A stretch of 64,000 nt of DNA from an uncultured Rhodospirillales bacterium (GTDB lineage Bacteria > Pseudomonadota > Alphaproteobacteria > Rhodospirillales > UBA2165). Under the pieces are notes generated by a model. That model was not told the origin of the DNA. It searched no databases and saw nothing but the letters and a program-made list of their open reading frames with translations. The stretch spans positions 2,328,281 to 2,392,280 of the forward strand of contig CAJXKD010000001.1 of the NCBI GenBank assembly GCA_913055735.1, read 5' to 3'. Made by a program: the position numbers and the translations under genes. The stretch's first letter is position 1. Each line of letters starts with the position of its first letter. Below, piece by piece: positions 34,927 through 46,000 of the stretch.

Positions 34927-37344
34927 ATGCTGAAAAGTTTCATCATCCTGATCAGTTCTCTGGTGATCATCGCCTTTTTGGGCGCCGCGGGCGGGTTGTT
35001 CCTATTCTATCACTATGGCCGGGGATTGCCGGATTATCGGCAGCTTGCCGACTACGAACCGCCGGTGATGACGCGGGTGCACGCAGGCGATGGCCGCTTG
35101 CTGGCGGAATACGCCACGGAGAAGCGGGTATTCGTTCCAATCGAGGCGATGCCGCGCCTAGTGGTCGACGCGTTCCTGGCGGCCGAAGATAAGAATTTCT
35201 TCTACCATCCGGGTGTCGATCCCATCGGCGTCATGCGTGCTGTTCTCACCAATATCAAGAACATCTCATCCAACCGGCGGCTGGTCGGCGCCTCGACCAT
35301 CACCCAGCAGGTGGCCAAGAACTTCCTTCTATCGGCGGACGTCACCGTCGAGCGCAAGGTGAAGGAAGCGATCTTGGCCTTCCGGATCGAGCGCGCGCTG
35401 CCCAAGGAGCGTATCCTCGAACTGTATCTCAACGAAATTTATCTCGGTTTCGGTTCTTACGGCGTGGCCGCAGCGGCCTTGAACTATTTCAACAAACCTT
35501 TGAGCGGCTTGACGGTTGCCGAGGCGGCATTTCTGGCGGCCCTCCCGAAGGCGCCGAACAACTACAACCCCATCACCAAGTCCGAGGCCGCGAAAGGGCG
35601 CCGCAACTGGGTTGTCGGACGGATGGAGGAAGACGGCATCATCACGGCGGAACAGGCGCGGGAGGCGGAGTCTGAACCGCTGACCATTCGCCGCCGCGCG
35701 GCGACGCAATTCGTTCGGGCGGATTATTTCGCCGAAGAAGTGCGCCGCGAATTGGCCGAACGGTATGGTGAGGAAAATCTTTACAAGGGCGGTCTGTCGG
35801 TGCGGACGACCCTCGACCCTCGACTTCAACAAATCGCCGATCAGGCCTTGCGGGACGGGTTGGTGCAGTATGACCGCCGGCATGGATGGCGGGGACCGGT
35901 GGCGCATATCGAGGAGTTGAAGGATTGGTTGTCGCAACTGGCGGCGATCGATCCGCCTGCCGGTGTCGGGAACTGGCATCTTGCGGTCGTCCGTGAGGTG
36001 GGCGGCAAGTCGGTCACCGTCGGTGTCGATGACGGTGGTGCCGGGATCATTGCCTATGCCGATTTAAAATGGGCGCGGCCGCATCTTAAGGGGCAGCGCT
36101 TCGGGGCAACGCCCAAGACTCCCGGCGACGTCTTGTCGGTGGGCGACGTCATCCTGGTGGAGGGGCTCAAGCCTGCTACGGCGAAGAAAGAGGGTGTGTC
36201 CCGCCGTTATGCGTTGCGTCAGATCCCGGATATCGAAGGGGCGGTTGTCGCCCTCGATCCCCATACGGGCCGGGTGCTCGCCATGTCCGGCGGCTTCGAC
36301 TATGAGCGGAGCCAATTCAATCGCGCGGTTCAGGCCTTCCGGCAGCCCGGTTCAGCGTTCAAGCCGATTGTTTATCTTGCCGCGCTCGATGCCGGTTTCA
36401 CGCCGTCGACGTTGATCCTCGATGCCCCGTTCGTCATTGATCAGGGGCCCGGTTTGCCCAAGTGGCGGCCCGCAAACTACACCAAGAAATTCTATGGGCC
36501 GAGCACCATGCGTCTTGGCCTGGAAAAGTCGCGGAACCTGATGACCGTGCGGCTTGCCCAGACCATCGGTGTCGAACGTATTGTCGAGTATGCCCGCCGC
36601 CTCGGTGTGGTGGACAACATGCCCAACGCCTTGTCCATGTCGCTGGGTGCGGGGGAGACGACGTTGCTGCGGATAACTACCGCGTATGCGATGATGGTCA
36701 ATGGCGGCAAGAAAATTCGCCCGACATTGATCGACCGGATTCAGGATCGCAACGGGCGGAATGTGTTCCGCCATGACGAGCGTCCTTGCCCCGATTGCCG
36801 CGCTGATTTTTGGACCAGCCAGCCGACGCCCGACGTTCCAGATACGCGTGAGACCGTGACCGACCCGGCCAGCGCCTATCAGATGGTTTCGATGTTGCAG
36901 GGCGTCGTTCAGCGGGGAACGGGGCGTCAAATTCGGACGATCGGAAAGCCGTTGGCGGGAAAGACCGGAACGACCAATGATGCCTTGGATACATGGTTCG
37001 TCGGTTTTTCTCCCGATTTGGCGGTGGGGGTGTTCGTCGGCTTTGATACGCCGCGCAGTCTCGGCCGGACCGAACAAGGCGCCAGTGCGGCGGCACCTAT
37101 TTTCAAGCAGTTTATGGCCAATGCGTTGGAGAACGCGCCCGCCATTCCCTTCCGTATTCCGTCGGATATCCGGCTCGTCCGGGTCAACGCCGAGACGGGC
37201 AAACCCGCAAAGACAGGTGACCGTGGCGTGATCCTCGAGGCCTTCAAGCCCGGAACTGTGCCGACGGGCGACGAGGATGTTCTTGAGGGCGTCACGGTGA
37301 CCACGTCATCGACACCGACCACGGGTACCGGCGGCTTGTATTAA
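34927..37344 (+). CDS. mrcA: Penicillin-binding protein 1A
   Basis: 805-residue bifunctional peptidoglycan synthase. Membrane anchor at residues 5-28 (FIILISSLVIIAFLGAAGG), then the glycosyltransferase domain with AAEDKNFFYHPGVD, GASTITQQVAKNF and LNEIYLGFGSYG, a beta-rich insert, and the transpeptidase domain with the active Ser476 in QPGSAFKP (Ser-x-x-Lys), SRN near 535, and KTGTTND near 679. The C-terminal tail is Thr/Gly-rich. Length is normal for alphaproteobacterial PBP1A. Its position after the amidase groups synthesis and hydrolysis of the wall. Confidence 0.96.
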   Translation: MLKSFIILISSLVIIAFLGAAGGLFLFYHYGRGLPDYRQLADYEPPVMTRVHAGDGRLLAEYATEKRVFVPIEAMPRLVVDAFLAAEDKNFFYHPGVDPIGVMRAVLTNIKNISSNRRLVGASTITQQVAKNFLLSADVTVERKVKEAILAFRIERALPKERILELYLNEIYLGFGSYGVAAAALNYFNKPLSGLTVAEAAFLAALPKAPNNYNPITKSEAAKGRRNWVVGRMEEDGIITAEQAREAESEPLTIRRRAATQFVRADYFAEEVRRELAERYGEENLYKGGLSVRTTLDPRLQQIADQALRDGLVQYDRRHGWRGPVAHIEELKDWLSQLAAIDPPAGVGNWHLAVVREVGGKSVTVGVDDGGAGIIAYADLKWARPHLKGQRFGATPKTPGDVLSVGDVILVEGLKPATAKKEGVSRRYALRQIPDIEGAVVALDPHTGRVLAMSGGFDYERSQFNRAVQAFRQPGSAFKPIVYLAALDAGFTPSTLILDAPFVIDQGPGLPKWRPANYTKKFYGPSTMRLGLEKSRNLMTVRLAQTIGVERIVEYARRLGVVDNMPNALSMSLGAGETTLLRITTAYAMMVNGGKKIRPTLIDRIQDRNGRNVFRHDERPCPDCRADFWTSQPTPDVPDTRETVTDPASAYQMVSMLQGVVQRGTGRQIRTIGKPLAGKTGTTNDALDTWFVGFSPDLAVGVFVGFDTPRSLGRTEQGASAAAPIFKQFMANALENAPAIPFRIPSDIRLVRVNAETGKPAKTGDRGVILEAFKPGTVPTGDEDVLEGVTVTTSSTPTTGTGGLY

Positions 37345-37429
37345 GCTGCACCGCTCCCCACCGGTCTTGCCGGGCTCACGCGAACCTATTAGATAGTCCC
37401 CTCCCCACAACGGAACCAAGAGAAGAAGC

Positions 37430-38558
37430 GTGCGCGCCGAAATCGAAAACCTTGCCGCCCAGATCAAGCAGTCGCTGGAACTGCTGAGGAGGCGGCTTTG
37501 ACTATGATACCGCGGTTCAACGTCTGGACGAACTGAACAGCCTCGCCGAAGATCCCGAATTATGGAGCGACCCGACCCGGGCCCGATCGGTCATGCGGGA
37601 ACGCACGCGCTTGGAATCGGGCATCGGCGCCGTCGACACCCTCGAACAAGATCTCCAGGACAATATTGACCTTATCGAACTTGGCGAGGCCGAAGGCGAT
37701 GAGGCGGTTGTGAGCGAGGCTGAGGCCGCCCTTCGCGGTTTGGCGTCGACCGCCGAGAAAGAACGTATCCGCGCCCTGTTGTCGGGCGAGGCCGACGGCA
37801 ACGATTGTTATTTGGAAATTCATGCGGGCGCCGGCGGCACCGAGGCGCAGGACTGGGCGCAGATGCTGCTGCGCATGTACACGCGGTGGGCCGAGCAGCA
37901 TGGCTATAAGCTCGAGTGGCTGGAAGAAAGTGCCGGTGAAGAGGCGGGCATCAAATCGGCGACGGTCAGGATCAACGGGGCCGATGCTTATGGCTGGATG
38001 AAAACCGAAAGCGGCGTGCATCGGCTCGTGCGCATCTCACCGTATGACTCAAGCGCCCGGCGGCATACCAGCTTCGCCTCGGTCTGGGTTTATCCGGTGA
38101 TCGACGAAAACATCGAGGTGGAGATCAACGACAAGGATTTGCGGGTCGATACCTACCGGGCCTCGGGCGCCGGCGGGCAGCACGTCAACAAGACCGACTC
38201 GGCGATCCGTATCACTCACATTCCGACGGGCATCGTCGTGCAATGCCAGAACGACCGCTCTCAGCACCGTAACCGTGCCGCCGCTTTCGATATGTTGCGC
38301 GCACGTTTGTATGAGGTCGAGCTGCAGAAGCGCGAGGAGGCTTCTCAGGCCGAGCATGACTCGAAATCCGAGATCGGTTGGGGCCATCAGATCCGGTCCT
38401 ATGTCCTGCAGCCGTATCAGATGGTGAAGGACCTCCGCACCGAGGTGGAAACCTCCAACACGCAGGCGGTCCTCGACGGCGACATCGACGATTTCATGGC
38501 CGCCGCCTTGGCGGCGCGTCTCGAAGACGGAAGCGCGGAGACGAGCGAGGCGTCCTAA
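37430..38558 (+). CDS. prfB: Peptide chain release factor 2, programmed +1 frameshift
   Basis: Reads UGA and UAA stop codons. The gene is in two frames. Frame one starts at GTG 37430, codes 23 residues and ends CTT TGA at 37496-37501. The ribosome slips +1 at CTT TGA C, and decoding continues at GAC (37500) to give a 375-residue product whose junction reads RRRLDYDTAV. An AGGAGG (37487-37492) lies three bases before CTT, the same spacing as in E. coli, where it stimulates slippage. Downstream: [27 protein letters not shown] and the peptidyl-hydrolysis motif [12 protein letters not shown]. The codon-recognition tripeptide is SPY rather than E. coli SPF. Confidence 0.95.
37487..37502 (+). promoter_or_regulatory. 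prfB recoding signal (AGGAGG plus CTTTGAC)
   Basis: Internal Shine-Dalgarno-like AGGAGG, three-base spacer CGG, then the slippery CTT TGA C. Low RF2 leaves the in-frame TGA unread and favours the +1 shift, so RF2 limits its own synthesis. All elements are directly visible. Confidence 0.93.
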
Positions 38559-39331
38559 GCCGGCGTCGTGTCCCAGATCGCGTAATACTCGTGCCGGAAC
38601 CCGGCGTTGGCGCGCGCCTCGACCGCGAACGGTGCCTTCGGTGTGCCGCTGAAACGATCCCGCACGAAGTTCTGAAAGGTCGGTATCGGCTCCAGCTCGC
38701 GGCGGTCGCAAAGAAATTCGAACCACCGTACGCCGGCCGCGACATGCGCCACTTCTTCCCGCTCGATGATTTCGAGAATATCGGCGGTGGCATTATCGCC
38801 CTTGGCCCGCAGCCGGGTAATGGCTTGGGGAGTGGTGTCGAGCCCGCGCGCTTCCAACACCATAGGCACGATGGCGAGACGGGGCAGAAGGTCGTCGGCG
38901 GTTGCCGCCGCCGCTTCCCACAAGCCGTCATGCGCCGGCAGATCGCCGTAGGCTACGCCGAGATCGACAAGCCGGTCGCACAGCAACGTGAAATGACGCG
39001 CTTCGTCGGCGGCGACGGCCACCCAATCGTCATAGAAGCCGCGCGGCAAATCGAGGCGGGTGAACCGGGCGACGATATCCCAGGCGAGATCGATAGCGTT
39101 AAGCTCGATGTGTGCTATGGCGTGAACGAAAGCGATGCGCCCGGCTATGCCGCCCATGCTGCGGCGCGGCATGTCGCGCGGCAGCAGCAATTGCGGCTTG
39201 GCGGGCCGCGCCGGCCGGTCGGGGAGGACAGCTTCCCCGATCTCGGTGACCTCCCCGTCACGCCACGCGGTGGCGACCTCCGATGTCAGGCGCGCTTTTG
39301 CCCACGGGTCGGCTTCCGTGAGGATAGCCAG
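38555..39331 (-). CDS. DUF455 ferritin-like domain protein, start codon unclear
   Basis: A helical ferritin-like protein. The metal-type acidic residues are in [33 protein letters not shown] and [16 protein letters not shown]. The first standard start, TTG at 39190, leaves 211 residues and cuts off a coherent N-terminus. The same frame stays open another 59 codons to a TAA at 39368-39370, encoding a family-like [20 protein letters not shown] and [16 protein letters not shown]. That stretch holds no ATG, GTG or TTG. I give a CTG at 39331 behind GAGG as the provisional start; an ATC at 39364 behind GGAGG is another option. It would be coupled to bcp upstream. Function unknown, possibly iron- or tRNA-related. 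Confidence 0.78.
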   Translation of the reverse strand: MAILTEADPWAKARLTSEVATAWRDGEVTEIGEAVLPDRPARPAKPQLLLPRDMPRRSMGGIAGRIAFVHAIAHIELNAIDLAWDIVARFTRLDLPRGFYDDWVAVAADEARHFTLLCDRLVDLGVAYGDLPAHDGLWEAAAATADDLLPRLAIVPMVLEARGLDTTPQAITRLRAKGDNATADILEIIEREEVAHVAAGVRWFEFLCDRRELEPIPTFQNFVRDRFSGTPKAPFAVEARANAGFRHEYYAIWDTTPA

Positions 39332-39356
39332 TGCGGCCTCGGTAAGTGACGGGGCG

Positions 39357-39821
39357 CTAGAGATCTTTTACGGCCTCCAGCACCGCGTCGACATGGCCTT
39401 TGACCTTCACCCTCCGCCACACATGCCGCACGACGCCTTTTTCGTCGATCAGGAAGGTGGACCGCTCAATGCCCAGGAACTTCCGGCCATACATGTTCTT
39501 TTCTACCCACACGCCGAAATCCTCGCACAGGCTCCCGTTTTCGTCGGACACCAGAACGACCTTGAGGCCGTGCTTGTCCTTGAATTTGTCGTGCTTGGTT
39601 GGGGAATCCTTGGAAACGCCGACGACCACCGCGCCGGCGCGGCTGAACTTGCCGATGGCCTCGGTAAAGCCGAGCGCCTCGGTGGTACAGCCCGGCGTAT
39701 CGTCCTTGGGGTAGAAATAGAGGACGGTCTTGCGGCCCTTGAGGTCTTTCAGCGCGAGTTTGCCGCCGCTGTCGGTGGGGAGAGAGAAATTGGGCGCCTT
39801 GTCGCCCACGTCGATGCTCAT
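39357..39821 (-). CDS. bcp: Thioredoxin-dependent peroxiredoxin, Bcp/PrxQ type
   Basis: 154 residues. Reduces hydroperoxides through a peroxidatic cysteine, here Cys45 in YPKDDTPGCTTEA. The residue five later, which is the resolving cysteine in 2-Cys Bcp, is Leu50, so this looks like a 1-Cys form unless Cys near residue 100 (SLCEDFG) resolves it. Other family features: DKAPNFSLP at the start and RSTFLIDEKGVVRHVWR near the end. Its stop lies inside the likely 5' end of the DUF455 gene, so the two are probably co-translated. Confidence 0.94.
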   Translation of the reverse strand: MSIDVGDKAPNFSLPTDSGGKLALKDLKGRKTVLYFYPKDDTPGCTTEALGFTEAIGKFSRAGAVVVGVSKDSPTKHDKFKDKHGLKVVLVSDENGSLCEDFGVWVEKNMYGRKFLGIERSTFLIDEKGVVRHVWRRVKVKGHVDAVLEAVKDL

Positions 39822-39926
39822 GTCCTATGTCTCCAGGCGATTGGATTTGCTCCGAGGTGCGGGTTTCATACCGTATCGGCGGGGATGGGGCCATGCTTCG
39901 CGCGAAAAGAATGAGCGCTAATCCTA

Positions 39927-42900
39927 TTAATTCTTAGTGGTTTCTGGTTTCGGCGGGAGTTTCGCCGCCGGGGCTGCAATCAGCCGGTCGAAAAGATCTT
40001 GGACGGCCTTTGCCGTCTCCGCCATCTTCGCTTCCAACGCGGAAATGCTGGGCACGCCGGCGGCACGGGTGAGCGTGGCATGCAGGGCTTCCGGCACCTG
40101 TTCTCCGTCTTGGCCGGGCTTCAAATACCCTCGGATCGTCAAACGCAAAATTCCCTGCAACGCCTGCCATAAATCTAATCCTTCTTGAAGGATACGATGA
40201 TCGGCTGCGTTGACCGCGCCTGCGCCCAAAAGCCGCTGCAAGGCGTCCGCCGCGTTGGTTGCCAGAACATCCGGATGGTCCGCGGCATTTGCCAATTGCA
40301 GGTACTGGATCATGAACTCGACATCGACCAGGCCGCCGCGCATGTGTTTGACCTCCCACAGATACGTGGTGCCGTGTTCGCGGAAGACCCGTTCCCGCAT
40401 TTCCGCGACGTCGCGGAGGAGGGTTTCCTGATCGCGCGTGCGGGTCAGGGTGGTGCGGACGACGTCGTCTATCCGGTTCGTGACGTCCTCGGGCCCCCAA
40501 ATCACGCGGGCACGGGACATGGCCATGTGTTCCCAGGTCCAGGCCGATTCCTGATGGTATTTGGTGAAGGCTTCCAGTGTCGATGCGATGGGGCCCGCGT
40601 TGCCGGATGGGCGCAGCCGCATATCCACTTCGTAAAGTTTCCCTTCGGTGGTCGGTGCGGTGATGGCGTTGATCAGCCGTTGCGTGAGGCGGGCATAATA
40701 GTGGCCTGGAGATAGGGGGCGGTCGCCGTCGGACAGCGCCTCGGGCGATCGTGTTTCGTATACGATGACGAGATCCAGATCGGAAGTCGGTGTCATCTCG
40801 CGGCCGCCGAGTTTGCCGAGCGCGAGAACCGCAAACGCGCTTTCCGGCAGGAGGCCGTGATCCTCGGCAAAGGCTTTTGCAACATAGGGAATGAGGACGG
40901 AGAGCGCGGCATCCGCGATATCGCTCAGGGAATAGGCGGCGGCGCGCCATTCGATCTCGCCGCGGAGCGCGAGAACGCCGGACTGGAAACGGCGGTCATT
41001 GGCCCAGCGCCGGATCAGATCCAAGATATCCTCGAAGTTTTGCGCCCGGGTGACGATTTCCGAAAGATCTTCGACAAGTGCCTCTTTGCCGGGAAGCGCG
41101 TGGTAGAAGTCCGGGTCGAGGACGCTCTCGAGAAGCGCCGGGTTGCGACCGAGATGTTCGGCCAGGCGCGGTGCGCTGCCCATCACCTCCGCGACCAAGT
41201 CGAGAAGTGAAGGATTGGCCCGGAACATGGAGAAAAGCTGCACGCCTGCGGGTAGCCGCGAGAGAAATTCGTCGAACTTGCGGAGGGCGCCGTCGGGATC
41301 GGCCGCACGGCCGAACGTCCGGAGAAGCACGGGCGCCAATTCAGTGAGAATCTGGCGTGTGCGCTCGCTGCGCATGGCCCTGTACCGCGCGCGGTGCCAT
41401 TGGCGGACAATAGCGGCAATGGCGGGAGCGTCCGTGAAACCCAGTTTCGTCAAAGTCTCGAGCGTATCGGGGTCGTCGTCGGTGCCGGTGAAAATGAGGT
41501 TGCCGGGAATTTCTTCGCCGGCTGTCAGGCTGGGGGAGTCCTCGAACAGTTCGGCGTACCAATGCTCCACCCGCGATAAATGGGAAATCAATTCCGTTCT
41601 GAAGTCGTCGACGGTGTCGTAGCCGAGAAAGATCGAGAGTTTTTCCAATTCGTCATCGGCACTCGGGAGCGTGTGCGTCTGTTGGTCATCGGTCATCTGA
41701 AGGCGGTGTTCCAGGCGGCGAAGGTACCGGTAGGATTCGATCAACGCATCGACGGTATCGTTCTCGACATGACCGGCGGCGGCCAGTGCCCGTAGTGCTT
41801 CTTCGGTGCGCGGCGTGCGGATAGATGGGTCGCGTCCTCCCCAGATCAGTTGTTGGGTTTGGGCGAAGAATTCGATCTCGCGGATGCCACCGCGGCCGAG
41901 CTTGATGTTGTGACCGTTCACGGCAATTTTGGCGCCGCCGCGATGGGCGTGGATTTGCCGCTTAATGGAGTGAATGTCCTGGATGGAGGCGAAATCCAGG
42001 TTTTTGCGCCAAATGAAGGGTTGGATATTGCGGGTGAACAGCGCCCCCGCTTGCGGGTCGCCGGCGACCTGACGCGCCTTGATCATGGCGGCCCGTTCCC
42101 AGTTTTGGCCGATGCTTTCATAATAGGTTTCGGCAGCCAGGACAGAGATTGCCGCCGGCGTCGAGCCTGGGTCGGGGCGCAGCCGCAGATCGGTGCGGAA
42201 AACGTATCCGTCGCCCGTGAGTTCCGAGAGAATTTTTACGAGGTCGCGCGTTAGGCGGACGAAATGCTGCGGTAGCGTTTCCGGCTGATCCGTCTCGATA
42301 CAATCCGGATCGAAGAACACGATCAGGTCGATGTCGCTGGAGTAATTGAGTTCGTGGGCTCCTAGCTTTCCCATGGCAAGCACGATCAGACCGGACCCGA
42401 TTTGCGGATCACTTGGGTCGAGAGCCTTCAGAATTTCGCGGCTCTTTTGGGAGGCCAGAAGATGGCACGTGGCCGACCGGATTGCGGTTTCGGCAAAGTC
42501 GCTGAGGACGCCGGTTATCTTGTTCAGCGGCCAGATTTCTGTAATATCGGCCAGGGCCGTGATCAAAGAGATCTGCCGCTTGGCGACGCGCAGATTTTTC
42601 ATGGTTCCAGCCTGATCTAGAGCCTGCGCCTGGCTGGCCAAGCCGGTTTCCGGGTTGTCGAGGTCAAGCTGTTGGTATGTGGCGTCGGGACCTTTTTCGA
42701 GAAGGTCCAGGAAGAAAATTGGATCGCTGACTGCAGAACGGGCGAGGTAAGGACTGTTCCCAAACACCGACGACAGAAGGAGGCGGCCGTTTTCGTCGGT
42801 GACCAAGTGATTTGCCCGGTCGGCCACGGTAGAGTCGTCGTTTTTGGCGATCGCCGCCAACCAGTTTTCGGTCCATACCTCGACACGGTCGGATTCGGCA

Positions 42901-42947
42901 GCGGCCGGCAAACGGTGAGTGTCGAACCAATTTGTCAAATGTCGCAT
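39927..42947 (-). CDS. glnE: Bifunctional glutamine synthetase adenylyltransferase/deadenylase
   Basis: 1006 residues, about the usual length. Adds or removes AMP on glutamine synthetase in response to PII and glutamine. Two nucleotidyltransferase domains: the N-terminal deadenylase with NYSSDIDLIVFFDPD near 210 and the C-terminal adenylylase with MTPTSDLDLVIVYE near 715. Each is followed by a helical segment, including GRGGIREIEFFAQTQQL and RGGLVDVEFMIQYLQL. Transcribed alone, divergent from the AsmA-like gene 77 bp away. The C-terminal tail ends in a Pro/Lys-rich stretch. Confidence 0.96.
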   Translation of the reverse strand: MRHLTNWFDTHRLPAAAESDRVEVWTENWLAAIAKNDDSTVADRANHLVTDENGRLLLSSVFGNSPYLARSAVSDPIFFLDLLEKGPDATYQQLDLDNPETGLASQAQALDQAGTMKNLRVAKRQISLITALADITEIWPLNKITGVLSDFAETAIRSATCHLLASQKSREILKALDPSDPQIGSGLIVLAMGKLGAHELNYSSDIDLIVFFDPDCIETDQPETLPQHFVRLTRDLVKILSELTGDGYVFRTDLRLRPDPGSTPAAISVLAAETYYESIGQNWERAAMIKARQVAGDPQAGALFTRNIQPFIWRKNLDFASIQDIHSIKRQIHAHRGGAKIAVNGHNIKLGRGGIREIEFFAQTQQLIWGGRDPSIRTPRTEEALRALAAAGHVENDTVDALIESYRYLRRLEHRLQMTDDQQTHTLPSADDELEKLSIFLGYDTVDDFRTELISHLSRVEHWYAELFEDSPSLTAGEEIPGNLIFTGTDDDPDTLETLTKLGFTDAPAIAAIVRQWHRARYRAMRSERTRQILTELAPVLLRTFGRAADPDGALRKFDEFLSRLPAGVQLFSMFRANPSLLDLVAEVMGSAPRLAEHLGRNPALLESVLDPDFYHALPGKEALVEDLSEIVTRAQNFEDILDLIRRWANDRRFQSGVLALRGEIEWRAAAYSLSDIADAALSVLIPYVAKAFAEDHGLLPESAFAVLALGKLGGREMTPTSDLDLVIVYETRSPEALSDGDRPLSPGHYYARLTQRLINAITAPTTEGKLYEVDMRLRPSGNAGPIASTLEAFTKYHQESAWTWEHMAMSRARVIWGPEDVTNRIDDVVRTTLTRTRDQETLLRDVAEMRERVFREHGTTYLWEVKHMRGGLVDVEFMIQYLQLANAADHPDVLATNAADALQRLLGAGAVNAADHRILQEGLDLWQALQGILRLTIRGYLKPGQDGEQVPEALHATLTRAAGVPSISALEAKMAETAKAVQDLFDRLIAAPAAKLPPKPETTKN

Positions 42948-43024
42948 TCCAATATGGCCGAATTTGCCGCAGACTGCGGGAACGAGGAATGACGGTCAAG
43001 TCGTCTAAGGGATAAGAGACCGGC

Positions 43025-46000
43025 GTGATCATCCGGACATTTCGTGGATTGATACAGCTGATCGGCGGGTTGACCGTCGGTTTGGTGCTGCTGCTCGTTT
43101 TCGGGTTCTGGCGGTTGAGCTCAGGGCCGATACCCCTCGATTTCATGACGCCCTATTTGGAGAACGCGCTGAAATCGGAAGATGGCGAATTTGCCATCAA
43201 GCTCAAGACAACCCGGCTCGCTTGGGACAGCGAGGACCGGGCCTTGCAGATTAGGTTGTTGGGGGCGACGGCCATCGGTGAAAGCGGCGAAGTGCTGGCG
43301 GAAGTGCCCGAACTCGTCGCAACGCTTGCGGGGCAGGCATTGCTCAAGGGGCAGCTTGCGCCGCGCTCAATTACCGTCATGGGGCCGAGCCTGACCTCGA
43401 TTCGGCGTGCCGACGGCAGTTTGACGTTCGATTTGCCGAAGGACACACGGCCGCAATCCACATTCATGAGCGTTTTGCTGGAACGGCTGATCTCGCCCGA
43501 CAAAGTGACGGGGCCGTTGGCGTATCTCGACCGGATTAGGATCGAAGACGGCCTTTTGACCATCGAAGATCTCATGACGGGCACGGTTTGGTCTTCGTCC
43601 AACGCAGATATCGAACTCATCCGTAGCGATGGCATGATCTTTGGACGGGCCGATCTGGATATCAGATTCGAGGATCAGGACACGGCGTTTTCGTTGACCG
43701 GCGAGTATGCTATCGCAACCGGGAAATTGAGTTTGGATGTCGGCTTCGCGGACCTCAATCCGCGTGCATTCTCGACGATTTTCCCGGCCATCAACCTCGC
43801 GGAATCCTTGGATGCACCCGTTACCGGAACGGTGAGTGCCGAGATCATGGCCGACGGAACGGTGCCGTCGGCGGAGTTCTCCTTATCGTCGGAAGATGGA
43901 AATCTGAGGTTGGCGGACCCCATCGCCATGACGACACCGTTTAAGTCTGCGGTGTTGAGGGGCTACTTCGATCAGCAACGGGCGACCATGACCGTTGAGG
44001 AACTCGCAATCCAGTTCGACGAAGGAACGAAGGTCAATGTGCCGGCGCCTATTGCGCATGCCTTCCCCGTTCGTTCCATAAGTTTGGCGGGGCGCTATTT
44101 CCGAAACTTCGAGCGTCTCGATCTTTCGCATTTGACCTTCGACCTTGGCGGCCCGAGTGCAACCTTCGTCGGATCGATGCAGGATATCGGCGGCGGCATT
44201 GGCTTTGAAATAAACGGTCTTGCGTCGGACATGCCCGTCGACCGGGCAAGCGAATATTGGCCTGCATCAATTGCAGCGGATCCCCGAACGTTCATTCTTC
44301 GCAACATCAAGGGCGGCATGGTGCCGTCCGCGTCTGTCCGGGTCATCGGCACCTGGGATCGCAACGATAACGTAGATCTGACGGCGCTGACCGGTGAAAT
44401 CGAGGTCCGTGGGACGTCCGTCGACTACGTCACGGGTATGCCGAAGGCGATGAATGTTGACGGAACAGCGACGTTCAATAAGTCGCAATTCAATATCCAG
44501 GTGACGCGCGGTGAAGCAGGTGGCGTGATCTTGCGCGAGGGCCGGGTGCTGTTTACCGATCTAGAAAAAGTCGACCAGTTTGCCGACATCGAACTTCTTG
44601 TCGGCGGTTCCATGCGCGCCGGTTTGGCGGTGGCCAATCATCCGCCCCTCGAGTTTGCCAAGGAGTTGGAGATCGAGCCGGAAACCGTACAAGGGGAGTT
44701 CGATGCAGCGCTAAAGCTCAATTTCATCGCTGAAAAAGATCTGACGATGGATGGGGTCAAGATCGAGGCGCGTGCCACGCTTCGCGACCTTAGTGTTCCA
44801 GGGGTGGCGTTCCGCTCCGAGGTGACGGATGGCGATTTCGAGTTGACGGCCAATCAGGATCGCCTGGAAATGCGGGGCACGGCAAAAATCGATACGGTCA
44901 CCACTGAGATCGATTGGCGGATGGATTTCGATGAAACCAATCCGATTGAAAGCCGATTTAATCTTGTCAGCGAGCTCAATGATACGCAGCGCGCCCGTTT
45001 GATGGGGCTAGAGGGTGCGCCATTTTCGCCGGAATTCATGACCGGTCCGGCCAAAGTAAATGCAACGGTAGAGCGGTTTCGTGACGGACGAGGCCGCGTG
45101 AGTGCAGATTTCGTGCTGGACGAGATGGCATTGGCCATCCCCCATTTTGGATGGGCCAAGAAACCCGGTGTTGCCGCGACAGCGCACATCGCGGCGGATT
45201 TGACCAACCACGCGGTCACCGGCATTCCGGCCTTTTCCGTCAGCGGTGCCGGTTTAACCGTTCGGGGCTCGGCGGTGTTTGATGGCACGACGCCGAGCAA
45301 GATCATGCTGGATAAATTTGCCTTTGGTGGCACCGATGTCGCGGGCGTCATCATCCCCCAAGCGCAGGGGTGGGACATGGATCTGCGCGGTCCAAAGCTG
45401 GATTTCAATCCATGGCTCGAAGAGGAGAGTGTGGAGCAAGAAGACGCGCGGCCCGCACGACCGATTACGTTGTCGCTGAACGTGGACCGGGTACAGCTCG
45501 ACAAAGGCCAATACGTTAAGAACGTATCGGGCGCTTTGTTCTATGACGGCTTGCTTTGGAAGAAGATCGATTTGCGGGCAAATCTCGACGGGGGGCAGCC
45601 GATTCATCTCGATATGCGTCCCGAGAACGGCCGGCGTCTGGTCAAAATGACGTCCGAGGATGCGGGCGCCGCTCTCCGTGCGCTCGGCTACTATCAGAAT
45701 ATGGTCGGCGGTAAACTCGACCTTCAGGGCACCTACGAAGATGGTTTGCCCGGCCGGCCGCTCAAGGGAACCGTCCGCGTTTCCAACTTCCGGGTGGTCA
45801 AGGCGCCGCTCATGGCGCGTGTGTTGAGCCTTGCCGCCCTAACCGGCTTTCTGGAGGCTTTGACCGGCGAAGGGCTCAGCTTCACGACACTGGAAGCACC
45901 CTATACCTACCGGAGCGGGGTCATCTCGCTCACCGACGCCAAGGCAAGCGGATTGTCTCTTGGTTTCACCGCGACCGGCACCATCGACACCAATGTTTCG

